Source of the DNA: Albizia julibrissin
Taxonomy: Eukaryota; Streptophyta; Magnoliopsida; Fabales; Fabaceae
Reading direction: 5' to 3'
NCBI GenBank assembly: GCA_037074505.1
Contig: CM073480.1
Span: forward strand, 7,938,501 to 8,002,500
Length of the DNA: 64,000 nt
Of this stretch, positions 24,665-35,761 are shown piece by piece. The first letter of the stretch is position 1. Each line of letters opens with the position of its first letter. The notes under the pieces were generated by a model. The model had not been told where the DNA came from and did not search any database. It saw only the letters and a list, made by a program, of their open reading frames with translations. The position numbers and the translations under genes are program-made.

Positions 24665-24713
24665 TTTTGGCGGGAAAACGGGGGCCCTTTCCCCGCGTTG
24701 TGGCGGGAAAAAA
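24665..24713. promoter_or_regulatory. Two E2F binding sites in the MCM3 promoter
   Basis: TTTTGGCGGGAAAA (24665-24678) and GGCGGGAAAAAA (24702-24713) both contain the E2F core (TTTCCCGCC on the other strand). They lie 85-133 bp upstream of the MCM3 start codon. E2F control of MCM genes at G1/S is well established in plants. Confidence 0.8.
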
Positions 24714-25285
24714 GAGTCTCTCTCCGTGGTTTTTAATTGATATATATATTTTTTTTATATTTAAAAAATAAGCGAAGATTTCCGAGAATGGCAAAGCCGT
24801 AAATTTAAGGAAACACTACTTTGCATTTCTTTTACCGATTTGCCCTCGCCGACAACTACAGACTGAAGGGAGCCGCATTCTGGGGCGTGACGGTGGCGAC
24901 GTAGTATGTAGACGGCGGAGAAGCCATAAAACCCACCGTATATTGCCGGCCAACTCTGTCTCTCCCACGAACGGGCTTCGATGTCGTTCACTTCGTCTGG
25001 GCAAATCTTCATTATTTGGAATCATAATAACCTCACATCGTTGTCTCAGATTTGGTTACGTATTTTGCTGATGCATTGGTGAACAATTTACCAAAGATAA
25101 CAATAGTTAATTATGGTGATGAACAACTTTCTTCTGTTCTGATTGTTTGATTGGACAATAGGTTTACTAATATGGATCTCGCTTGTGTGATTTTTGTCAA
25201 CGATCCATAGCTAATTTGGTTGTGTTTCTTCTCCCTGAAACTTCTTACTTAGATCGGATCATTGCTTGTTCCTACATTTATGGCC
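24714..25285. other. MCM3 upstream region, source of a dispersed duplication
   Basis: No supported gene. 24762-24812 and 24813-25285 have close matches at 37427-37480 and 39487-40105, in the same order and orientation, including CTTCTCCCTGAAACTTCTTA and GACAATAGGTTTACT. A short open start MSFTSSGQIF (about 24978) also exists in the copy, where it stops early (MSLTSPGQLL then TAG). It might be a lost first exon, but this is not proven. Confidence 0.5.
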
Positions 25286-26361
25286 GTTTGGTATCAGGTG
25301 AGTTTTTGATGGGGGCAGAAATGAAAATAGAAATACAATTGAAAAAGAAGTAAAGAAAGACGGAACTTCTACACGAAAGTGAGGTTTAATTTTTAATAAA
25401 TATGTATATTTTTTATAAAAAGACTAAAATAACCTTTTTAAATTTTTTTTTTATAAAAAAAGTCATCACCACTAAACTATCACCACTAAACTATCATCAT
25501 AAGGAATCATTTCTATGCCATCAAACTAAATCTTGAATTCAAACTCAAATACTGGAATCAAAATCAATCAATCAATCCATAGATCTAAAAAGTGCAAAAC
25601 ATATAAAGCATCAAATCTGAATTAAACAAAGTGACCTTGAAAATAAAAAGAACAACGTCCCCCTCCTATAATTGCAGATCTGAAGACAAAGAAGAAGGAG
25701 GAGAAGTCAAAAAATGTCGTCATCCTTTGTCCATCTTCACAGTAGTAGATCTGAAGAGGGAGAAGGGGAAGACAAAAACGGTTATCATCTTCCATCATTC
25801 GCCGTTGCAAATTTGAAGAGGGAGAAGGAGAAGACAAAGAAGGCTACTATCCTCCTTCGCAGTGTCATTCACCGTCCTTCGTCTAAGCAGTAATTGCCAT
25901 CGTCATTGCTAGTGGAAACAAGACGTCGCCGCCGCCATTGCCGTCACAGTCACTGGTGGAGAAGGGTCACTGAGCCATTCAAACGAGAAGAAGTCGAAGA
26001 CAAAAGGAGATGAAGGAAAAGGTCAGCTGTTGTTATTGCTTCATCACATCTACCAGAGGGTTTGCCATCACCAGTATTGGTGGATGACTATCACCAACGT
26101 TGCTGGTGGAAGGCCACCATCGCCGTCACCGAGGAGGCCCATCGTTGCTAGTGGAGAAAGAAGGAAGAGAAGAAGGGTAAGGTTTGAAATATTCTGATCG
26201 AAGTGAGGCTGGAAACCAGTTCCATGGGGTTAGAGAAGGAAGTCGCTTCCATCAATGGTTCATCAAAAAGTGATTTCTATTATACCAAAATATACAAATA
26301 CTATATTTTACTTCCATTTCTAGTTTCTACCCTCCCACTTCATGATATCAAACTGACCCTT
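25281..26361. mobile_element. Probable hAT-like element
   Basis: The left edge GGCCGTTTGGTATCAGGTGA and the complement of the right edge GGGTCAGTTTGATATCATGA are similar inverted ends, each followed by a G-rich run and AGAAATGGAAGT-like sequence. The interior (25620-26180) is purine-rich with GAAGAAGGAGGAGA and repeated CGCCGTCACC-like words, and has no recognised protein. Boundaries are approximate. Confidence 0.4.
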
Positions 26362-27524
26362 AGTTTGATAAAATTTCTTCTTTTTTTAACTACTCTAGCA
26401 ATCTCTCCTTTGATTAAAGGATTAAAGTATAGATTCAGTAAAAAACTATTTCTCAATAAGCACCTAACACAATTAACTATTTTGAATACAAAAGTAAGCA
26501 TTATGAATTTTTTTAGTAAAAATAACAATTTCGTTATCTAACCGTTAATATTTTGAAGTGTAAAAATAGATACATGTTACTATTTTTGCTACAAAAAATT
26601 CATAATGTCTACTTTTGTATTTAAAATAGTTAATTGTATTTTTTGCACATTGGAAAATAGTTTTATACTACATTCAGTGTGTGTTTGGTAAACTTCAAAA
26701 AAAAGTTTTTCTATGAAACCATGGTTTTGTCCAAAATTTGTCAAACACCCCAATTTTTTCTATAATCTCTTTTGCTGGCCAAAACCATGATTTCATCGTA
26801 AGCTTCTTTTCGGTGCTTTTTGATAGCTTCTCGTCACTTTCACTTTCATGCGTGGGTCCCATCATCCAAACTGTCCAATTTCTACTCTCTCTGCCTGTCT
26901 TCCATTTCCTCCGCTTTTTTGTTTGGTGCTGGTTTTTCAAGTGTGTAGAATTCACTCCTTTTTTTTTCTAACAAAAATATTTTATATTAATATATAAGGT
27001 AAATACGTGAGAAGAGTTTTATCTTGACTTACGTAAACAAGCTTTTTAAACTTTAATCCAAGCATCCTAAAAAATTGATTTATCACAAGTATTCAATGAT
27101 AGATAGACATATAAGGTTCGTTTGGATTAGCTTATGAAAGCTCCATAAGTGCTTATAAATCATGATTCACGGAATACGAAGTAACTTTTATGATTTACGA
27201 GGTTACTTTTACGGTATACGAGGTAAATATGTGAAAGAAATTTATCTCGATTTACATAAATCGGACTTATAAAATAAGCTCAATTATACGTTAAATTTCC
27301 ATGCTAATACACTATACATGGAACTAAGGCGGCTAAAGCTAAGAAACATGAGTTTGGCTTCTCTTCGTCACTTTCCCGTCCATTTCTTCTCTCTTTCCCA
27401 AAATTATGCCGTTTTGGTTTTTTTTTTTTAAAAAAAGGAGTTGGGTCCTTTTTTATTAAAAAAAAAATTAGCATCCTCAAATATGGTCCAATTTGACAAA
27501 TAAATTTTCCATGAGCTATTTTTG
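26362..27524. other. AT-rich repeats and MITE fragments
   Basis: No gene is seen. 26455-26670 forms an imperfect palindrome (AATTAACTATTTTGAATACA and its mirror near 26620). 26690-26830 contains AACCATGGTTTTG-type repeat sequence also seen near 38620 and 38955. 27115-27300 belongs to the same MITE family as 18423-18640. Confidence 0.45.
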
Positions 27525-27990
27525 AACTATTTTCTCAATATTTTTTCAGTACCATCCAGTATTCTAAAATAATATTTCTTACACTGATAACCCTCAAATA
27601 TTTTTTCAGTAGCAACTACTATCTAGCAAACTACACTCTGAAATATTTTTTTTAGTAATACATAGTATCATAAATTAATTTTTAACTCACTCAACACCTT
27701 AAATAATTTTTCAGTAGTAATTGTTGTCTAGCAAACTATATCTAAAGTTATTTTTTTGGTAACATCCAGTATCATAAATTAATTTTTAACACACTCAACA
27801 CCATAAATAATTTTTCCAATGATACCTAGTATCATAAAATAATTTTTTTTTTTGCATCTAATCCCCTGAAATACTTTTTTTATCAACATTTTTTATCTTA
27901 AATTTATACAGCTCATTGCAATTAAAAAAATCTTTTATGATACTAGATAGAAAAATTATTTTAAGATAGTGTATTAAAAAAATATTTCAG
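27525..27990. repeat. Degenerate tandem repeat, unit about 60-120 bp
   Basis: Recurring words TATCATAAATTAATTTTTAA, CACTCAACACC, AATAATTTTTC and GTCTAGCAAACTA appear several times at near-regular spacing. The array is AT-rich and non-coding. Confidence 0.55.
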
Positions 27991-28339
27991 ATATTAAATA
28001 TTATGTTAAACAAAAAAAAAACCCCACCCCCCCGGGATAATTTTGGGCAAAGGAAGGAGGGAGTCAAGGAGAGAAGCCGGGCTCAAGAAACACTGATTAC
28101 AACAATAGAACATGAATTTTTATGACCTCGAAGCGCAATTTGAAGTGACGAGAGACTCGTTTTGTTAGGTAGTTGTAGAGAGAGAGGAAAAAGGAGAGGG
28201 AAGATGAGAGAGAAAGAGAGGCAAGAGACTGATCTGAGTGGTACATTTGAATTATTCACAATGAGCATAATCCTCCAAATGACAATTTCCTTATACACGC
28301 TCTAGACTATCACAGCTAGCTATTAAAATTATCGTAATA

Positions 28340-29143
28340 CTCGATCCATCCTTATTTATAAGATCATAGTTTACCCATTTATAAATAAGACATATTTGAA
28401 GAAATAAAATTAAAGTATAAAAATACATGTGATCTTCAAAATACACTTACCACCAAATGTTTTATAACCGGTCAAAAGTGATTATGTGGTTTACTGTTAA
28501 TTTTGACTTTTTTATACTGAAAGTAATGAGTTGGAGGATGATGTGAATGTAGGAGAGGCAAATGGAAGTAAAAATTGCTGACAGAGTAAGGAATTAAAGT
28601 GAAAATCAAATTTACCAAAAAAATTATCTATTGAGGTCCGCGTCTCTATTTTCATTCATCGTTCTAACTTTCCGATTTCCCCCCAGCCCTAGATTATATT
28701 TCAATAAATCTCCAATTCCGAATATTACTAAGTTAAAATCATTATAATACATATATTATATTACAATTTTGTATCATAATATATAATTTTCCAGATAAAT
28801 TTGATTTTCACTTTAATTTGTTGTCCAGTTAGCAACTTTTACTTCCACTTGTCTCTCCAACATCCATGTCATCACTTTCACATCCACGTCATCACTTTCA
28901 GTATAAAAAAAGTCAAACTAATAGTCAATGGGTAATTTTATATCTATTTTAAAACCACATAGTCATTTTTATCCCTAAAAAAATATTTAGTGTTGAGCAT
29001 ACTTTAAAAAAAATCACATGTGCATTTTTGCACCTTAACCTTTGAAATAATAAATATATTTTCTATATATTTATTACTTTTAACAAATTTTCTTAAACAA
29101 CGCAATTCATTTAATAGAATCTTATAAATAGAGATCGATGGAG
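28340..29143. mobile_element. Stowaway/Tc1-mariner-like foldback element
   Basis: An 804-bp element flanked by TA (28338-28339 and 29144-29145). The left end CTCGATCCATCCTTATTTAT mirrors the right end ATAAATAGAGATCGATGGAG. The inverted match continues deep inside: GATTATGTGGTTTACTGTTA against ACCACATAGTCA, and GTGAAAATCAAATTTACC against TAAATTTGATTTTCAC. CTCCCTCC-type ends with a TA duplication are those of plant Stowaway elements. It ends 92 bp from the KAS I copy A stop codon. Confidence 0.75.
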
Positions 29144-29234
29144 TACCTTTTAACTGTTCATCATGCTAACTATTCTTATATCATTTACAATTAGTACATC
29201 ACATTTTATATGAATTGTGGACAAGCTGAAAACC

Positions 29235-32200
29235 TCAAGGCTTGAAAGCAGAAAAGGCCACCGCAGAATTGTGTCCACCAAATCCAAATGAATTTGAAAT
29301 ACCTGAAATAATAATAAAAAATCGCCATTAGATTTACAAAAAACATCAAGGTAGTGAAAGATTTGGAAGCTCACCAACATTAACTTCATGTTGCTGCTTT
29401 ACATTTGCAACTGTATCAAAATCAACTGAAGGCTCAGGGTTCTGCACTCAAGAACAAACACGTGGTATAGCTGCTTCACTAACACTGAAAATCATTTAAT
29501 TATGGCAATAAAACAGAATATTTTTGTAGGGTTCACACTTTAGAAAGGCTAAGATCTCATATTTTGATTACTATCTGCAAGAGTGACCATAAGATTTTGA
29601 AATTGAAATAATTTCCACAGCACCACAGACCATCCTGTCTTCTTCAATTACCAAGCAAAAGAAACAACACACCACTCACACACACCATTTTCCATATTTG
29701 TAATTATAATGATGGTCAGAGAAACAACACAAACTTGATATTCACATACTGGTATTGCTGAATCAAATAAGATGCCAAGTTGTTTATGTTAGAATAATAT
29801 AACAATAAAGATTCCAAAACTCCTCAGGAACAAAAACTTGGCTAATGCATTAACTTCCTAAAAAAAGAAAATGCTGAAACTGACAAAATATAATAATTTA
29901 TCATTCTGAGCACTCATGCTCTATCTTTTGGCCCTAACAACACACAATCATAAGTTCATAACCATTGAAAAAAGCATCAAAGTGAAACATACAAATTGAT
30001 TGATCGAAGGATGTAGCCATCCAGTTGTTATGGCTTTCACAGTGGCGATGGCTTCCAAACCCCCAGCTTCACCAAGGCAATTCCCTATCATTGACTGATT
30101 CAATATAAATATATATTCATCAGTATCTGGGAAGCAAATTAGTCAAATAAAACCTGCTATAATCTGAAACACGATCTAAAGAGTGGGATAATACCTTGGT
30201 GGCATTAATTTTGATCTCTGATGTGTTCTTGAAAACATTTTTTATTGCATTAATCTCTGCCAAGTCACCAGCAAGAGTAGAAGTTGCATGAGCATTTATG
30301 TAGTTGACCTGGGGGAAAAAAAATAATAATAACATGCTTTTATTTGGCTAATTTACAGTATTAAAACATGAATAACGAGTATCAACAGGTATGTGCGTGT
30401 ATACACCAGATAGTATGTTTAATCTCAGAAGCTGTTTGGATAGGATAAACGACAATCTAAATCTCAACTTAGACAGTAATAGCAGTTCCCATAAATGAAT
30501 TCTAATTTATTCCATAGTTTGAAAAAACGTTAAGAAAAGTCTTCATATGCAATGATAAACTTTCTAAAGTTGACTGGTCTGGCACATGGATCCTTGTGTT
30601 AAGAAAATTGTGATACTCTCTTCCCCTTTGTTTTAAAGGGAAGAAGACTAAAACCTCAAGCAATGTAAAACCTCAGTTAATGTAGTTTCTGAACTTGACT
30701 GAATAAACTTTATTGTGACTAAAGATTTAAGTACTTTGTTTTTTTGGAGGTTCCTTCTTTCTAGGCAAAGAGAACATAAAAACCAAGGACAAATTTACTC
30801 GTAAGTATCCCACGAGGTAAGGTTGAGAGCCTGAGCAATTAATATCAGGCACTCAGAAAAGTAAAAGCAGAACTAAAAAATGGTAAAAGAATAAAAAAAG
30901 AAAGATAGTACCTCCTCAGGAGAAACACCAGCATCTTCAAGGCTATTCCGGATACATGAAGATAAACCAAGTCCATCAGCTCTAGGGTTAATCATATGAT
31001 AAGCATCACGATTAACAGCACCTCCCAAGTATTCAGCAATAATAGGTGCCCCTCGCTTCATTGCGTGTTCCAGACTCTCCATTAGCTGTCAAAACAAATT
31101 CTCAGAAATTAGCTAGTAGAGCAGCATAATGTTATGTGGGTGTAAAGAAAATATGAGAAAGAAGAGAGGAAGAAGAGGAGAATCAGAAGAAGAGAAACAG
31201 AACTACCCTGTGTATTCCATAACAGGTTGATTATTTACAATTATATATCACATAACCACACAAGGAGACCGTTTTTTCACAAGTTTACCATATATACTGA
31301 AGTCCTGTGATGGTCTTAAGAGTTATTCTGCCTAGAAAGATAACGAACCAATAGAATTGGCCATCAACGCAAACATTGGCAGATGACAAGTGTCATTTTA
31401 GCGGGAAAACGTGAATTCGTTGCCTATCCATATCAAATACAGATTTCCTGATAATTCAGCTTTACAATACCAGGTCACAAAACTCGATAGTCTAAGTCAG
31501 TGTTTCTATATGATCAATAAAAGCAACATTTGATTCTCTGCACATAATAATGTTAGCTTACCAATATTCCAGCACCTTCACCCATTACAAAGCCATCTCG
31601 TTCTTTGTCCCAGGGCCTTGAAGCAGTTTTTGGGTCATCATTTCTCTGGGACAGAGCCCTGCATGCAACAAGACCCCCTAACCCAATGGGAATAATGGCA
31701 GCTTCAGTCCCACCTGCTATCATCAGATCAGCCTCTCCCCTACGTATGTGATTAGCAGCTGCATAAAAGCAATAATTGGAGGTAGCACAAGCAGTTGAAA
31801 TAGAGTAATTTGGGCCCATGAATCCAAGATCAATTGCAAGCAAAGCTGAACCCGTATTAGTGATTGAATAAGGAATTGCAAAAGGTGTTACTTTGCGGCA
31901 TCCTTTCTCCATAAGATCCTGAACACCATTAGAAATGACTCCAAGACCGCCTATTCCTGATCCGACAAGCACACCAGCCCGTTCCTTGTCAATCTGCAGA
32001 AAGAATCACAACTCAGCAGTTTAAGTTTCTCATCAATTCATTACTCAGCTTAAACCCAAAAGCGTAGGGGTAAAAAAGTCAAGGCACAGCATTAATCCCT
32101 GATACAAGTTTGTGTTCTGTAGCACATTCTACGTATCGTGCATGTAATAATTAAAGAATCAAACAGGGTTTCCTATCAATGTGATAATATGGTTAAATAT

Positions 32201-32948
32201 TACAAAAAAGAAGAACCCATGTGGGTCGTTCCAGAGATATGAAATGAAAGAAAAATGAATCACACTTATAAAGGCCTGAGATTTGATAGCTCTTAGATAG
32301 GGAGGTGCAAACCAACAAACAAATCGACAGATGAAAAGGCTATAGCAGTAATTAACATGATATCCAGGCTCGTTTAAGTGCATTGAACATAAGATTTTCA
32401 ACTGAACCAACAACAAAGTGCATTAAGCCAGAAATATAATCCATTAAGCTATACCACAGAATTGAGCAGTGTAGATAAACCCATATATCAATAAGCAATA
32501 ATTAAGTTAAAAACACCTTAGAAAGGCTAAGGTCGGCAACCTCGAGAGCCTTCTTGCCTGCAACAATGCAGTAGCGAAGGCAATCATCAAGACGCCTATC
32601 ATTCTTGCCATCAATGTACCCTTCGGAGCTGAAGCCTCGGATCTGCCCAGCAAACCTGGTGGGAAACTTGGAGGCATCGAATCGATCGATTGGGCCAATC
32701 CCACTCTCACCGGCAAGAAGCATGTCATAGTAAGTATCGACGTCGTTGCCAAACACAGAGGCAAGGCCCATTCCGGTGATCACAATCCGCTTCTTCGGGT
32801 CCTTCTCTCTCTTTGGGGCAGAAACAATGGGGGATACAGTGGCCAAGATGTAGGACACCTTGTTGGATCTTCCTGCAGTGCCATTGGACGATTTGCGAAG
32901 TGTGTCCAATGGACAAACTAAAAGAGTTGGAGATTGAAGCGCATGCAT
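29235..32948 (-). CDS. KAS I-like protein, copy A, with a catalytic His replaced by Asn
   Basis: Exons in order of translation: 32948-32517, 31993-31562, 31085-30912, 30308-30195, 30094-29993, 29441-29375, 29302-29235, giving an uninterrupted 462 residues. Intron positions and phases equal those of copy B. The N-terminus MHALQSPTLLVCPL is a Ser/Thr-rich plastid transit-like region. Condensing-enzyme marks are mostly kept: active Cys213 in STACATSN, His353 in NAHATST, Lys384 in INATKS. The second catalytic histidine, expected in the GHCLGAAGG loop, is Asn389 (GNCLGEAGG), and the next Ala is Glu. Three codons (around GGDK) are missing before intron 1, and further conserved positions differ (NTGSALL for NMGSALL, INPRADG for TDPRADG). 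Normal KAS I elongates acyl-ACP in plastids. This copy should be poor at decarboxylating malonyl-ACP, so it is either decaying or has another role. Confidence 0.9.
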
Positions 32949-33192
32949 GGTGTTGCGGCGGCGGCGGCGGAGGGAGAGTATTATCTTGACGTTGGTAACT
33001 GTAAGGAGTAAGAGAGACCCACCTCAGTTTCTCGGTAAAAGCAAGCCAAGCTGTTTCGGTACCTCAAACTTGATTCCAGCAATGCTTTATGTGTAATTGA
33101 TATGCCGGTGAGTGCCAGTGTCAGTGTACTCATAGTGAGCTGGATAGCTAGTGTAAGTGTAAATGAGAAGGCAAACGGAGAAACCAAACCAA
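32949..33192 (-). promoter_or_regulatory. KAS I copy A promoter/leader
   Basis: On the minus strand 33192-33170 reads TTGGTTTGGTTTCTCCGTTT and on to GCC. The same sequence lies 210-232 bp upstream of the KAS I copy B start (55998-56020). The spacing is nearly the same (222-244 bp here), so the promoter-proximal DNA was duplicated with the gene. Confidence 0.55.
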
Positions 33193-33364
33193 TCTAGGGG
33201 AGATTACTACACAACTAACATGTTTTTCATATTCATCACCATCAACAAACATTTTTTCTTCAAAACAATTAAAGTGGATTCTATGCATTTGCATGACTTA
33301 AAATAAGTCATACTAGCTTTTTTGTAGTTTTATAATTACTAATGTTGTTAATCAGTCGAGCCCT

Positions 33365-33430
33365 TTAACGAGTGAGTGACTGACCTATTACCGAAATCAC
33401 GAAAGCTATGAAGCTCGGAGATATTGACGA
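33365..33430 (-). pseudogene. Fragment of MCM3 exon 2
   Basis: About 65 bases closely match 24297-24360, the 3' part of MCM3 exon 2 with its splice donor: TGACTGACCTATTACC, GAAAGCTATGAAG and AGATATTGACGA are shared. No flanking MCM3 exons are seen next to it. Together with 37427-37480 and 39487-40105 it forms a duplicated MCM3 5' region split by transposons. Confidence 0.7.
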
Positions 33431-33835
33431 GCGAGTTCTACTTTCTTTTGCAGCTCTCCTTCTAGCAATGACGAGAGGTAATACTATAATTTATGATTTG
33501 TTTTGTTTTCTATGAAGTTTGTCTAACCTTGGGCATCACGTGTGCCTTTGATGCTTTTAAGTTTCTGGGGAGGGAGATCTTCACATGTGACTGTCGAAGC
33601 AGACGAGGAATGAAGGACTGGCGAAGTACTTGGCGGTGATGGAGGAAAGGGCAAAAGAAGCATTGGTGGATGGAGCTGAACAGTGGGAGTCCGGACACCC
33701 CTTCCTGTGGATTATTTTTGTTTTTATTTTTCCATCCCCTGCCACATCAGTCTCACGTTAACCTTTTTAGTCAAACCACCCCTCAATGTAAGAGAAATTG
33801 GCGGTATTTTTGCACTTTTTTTTAAAGCGAACGGA
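33431..33835. other. Unassigned DNA before the palindromic element
   Basis: About 400 bases. Short open frames (for example 33510-33698 on the minus strand) resemble nothing recognised. No RNA gene is seen. Confidence 0.4.
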
Positions 33836-33844
33836 TAGTTTTTA

Positions 33845-34217
33845 GAGAAAATTCTAAATAAATATCAAATAAATTTGTAAAACCTTAAAATGTCTATTAA
33901 TATTTCAAAAAGACTTAAATGTACCAAGTACCAAAGTGGAATTTTAAAGTTTTGACACTTTTACCATTTTGTCCTTCACCTAAAAATATATCAAAAAAAT
34001 ATCCTTTACCGGAGCACCACCCCGGCCGCCGCAATCACCAACCGGGACCCTCCGGCTGCTAGTTTGGTGGGACCCACTGGTCGGAAGTTTTTTGTGGGAG
34101 AAGAGGGTTTTTTTTTGTAAAAAGTGGATGAAGTGCAAGGGGTGGGGTTCGAACCCACCCCAACCCAATACCAAAGAGGTCTGGTGGCCAGGGCTTTTTT
34201 GACATGCAGATGTATTA

Positions 34218-34263
<46 letters not shown>

Positions 34264-35737
34264 AATATAAATGAAGACATGTTTTAACAAAAACAGTAAT
34301 GGAAATAACAAAACTCGTAATGAGTTTAACAAAAAATATAATGGAAATAACAACTAGCGCATGACCTCCTCACCAAATGTGTGAAACTATTTGTCTAGAT
34401 GAGGGATCTCACCAATCCACTAATAGGAATGATTAAACCCATGGCGGATTTTACAAAATGATATACATTGCTCACCTCTTCACACATTTGACAAATTCAG
34501 TAATGGAAATAACAAAACTCGTAATGGTTTTCACAAAACAGATAATGAGAATAACTAAACACATTATGGTTTTGACAAAATGACATGCATTGCTCATATC
34601 TTCACATATTTGACAAATTTACTAATGAGAATTACTAAAATCGTAATAATTTTCACAAATGATATTCATTGCTCACCTCTTCACACATTTGAAAAATTCA
34701 ATAATGGAAATAACAAAACTCGTAATGGTTTTAACAAAACAGATAATGGAAATGAAAACTAGTGTAAATTTTGTGAAAACCATTACAGTTTTAATAATTC
34801 TCATTAATAAATTTGTTAAATGTGTGAAGATATGAGCAACGCATGTCATTTTATCAAAACCATTATAGGTTTAGTCATTTCCATTATCTGTTTTGTTAAA
34901 ACCATTACGAGTTTTGTCATTTCTATTATTGAATTTGTCAAATGTGTGAAGAGGTGAGCAATGCATATCATTTTATAAAAACCATTACGGTTTTAGTAAT
35001 TCTCATTAGTAAATTTGTCAAATGTGTGAAGATATGAGCAATGCATGTCATTTTGTCAAAACCATTATATGTTTAGTTATTCCCATTATCCGTTTTGTGA
35101 AAACCATTACGAGTTTTGTTATTTCCATTACTAAATTTGTCAAATGTGTGAAAAGGTGAACAATGCATATCATTTTGTAAAAACCGTCATGGGTTTAATC
35201 ATTCCTATTAGTGAATTGGTGAGATCCCCCGTCTCGACAAATATTTTCACACATTTGGTAAGGAGGTCATACGCTAGTTGTTATTTCCATTATTTTTTTT
35301 GTTAAACCTATTACGAGTTTTGTTATTTCCATTGCTGTTTTTGTTAAAGCATGTCTTCATTTATATTATACATATATATATTAATGCACCTACATGTCAA
35401 AAAAGCTCTGGTGGCCAAGTATTGGGGTGGGGTGGGTTCGAACCCCACCCATTGCACTTCATCCACTTTTTACACACAAAAAAAGCCCTCCTCTCCCCCA
35501 AAAAACCTCTGGCCAGTGGGTCCCACCAGGCTGGCAGTCGGAGCTCTAACGGCCGGAGGGTCCCGGCCGGCGGTGGTGCTCTGGTAAGAGATATTTTTTT
35601 AAGTGAAGGGAAAAATGGTAAAAGTGTCAAAACTTTAAAATTCCACTTTGGTACTTGGTACCTGTAAGTATTTTTGAAGTGTTAATAGACATTTTGGGAT
35701 TTTGCAAGTTTATTTGGTATTTATTTGGAATTTTCCC
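33845..35737. mobile_element. Mutator-like giant palindrome with perfect 9-bp target duplication
   Basis: A 1893-bp element bounded by TAGTTTTTA on both sides (33836-33844 and 35738-35746). The left end GAGAAAATTCTAAATAAATA mirrors the right end TATTTATTTGGAATTTTCCC. The two arms, each about 0.9 kb, are inverted copies almost to the centre near 34790. Outer arm: ACTTTGGTACTTGGTAC-type block, then GTGGGTCCCACCAG, then a GGTTCGAACCC word, then a TA-rich segment. Inner arm: repeats of AAAACCATTACGAGTTTTGT and CAAATGTGTGAAGAGGTGAG. No transposase is visible. Open frames in the arms mirror each other and are best read as accidental. Confidence 0.85.
34217..34262. repeat. (TA)n(TATG)n microsatellite in the left palindrome arm
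   Basis: An uninterrupted TA run followed by about six TATG units. The right arm has only a short counterpart near 35370-35382, so the repeat expanded after the arms formed. Confidence 0.85.
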
Positions 35738-35761
35738 TAGTTTTTATCTCAAAAAAAATAA

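Noticed and set aside
27570..27990. Regularly spaced repeats that could suggest a CRISPR array
   Set aside because: Units are AT-rich, degenerate and lack unique spacers, and the genome is a plant nuclear genome.
31395..31410. GCGGGAAAA word resembling an E2F site
   Set aside because: It lies in an intron of KAS I copy A, a gene with no expected E2F control, and is a single match.
32507..32916. Overlapping minus-strand open frames inside KAS I copy A exon 1 (and 56241-56680 in copy B)
   Set aside because: They are out-of-frame shadows of the KAS I coding sequence.
34006..34353. Open frame in the left palindrome arm, mirrored at 35278-35667
   Set aside because: The two frames are the same DNA in inverted copies, rich in Leu/Phe from T-runs and simple repeats. 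No protein family is recognised.
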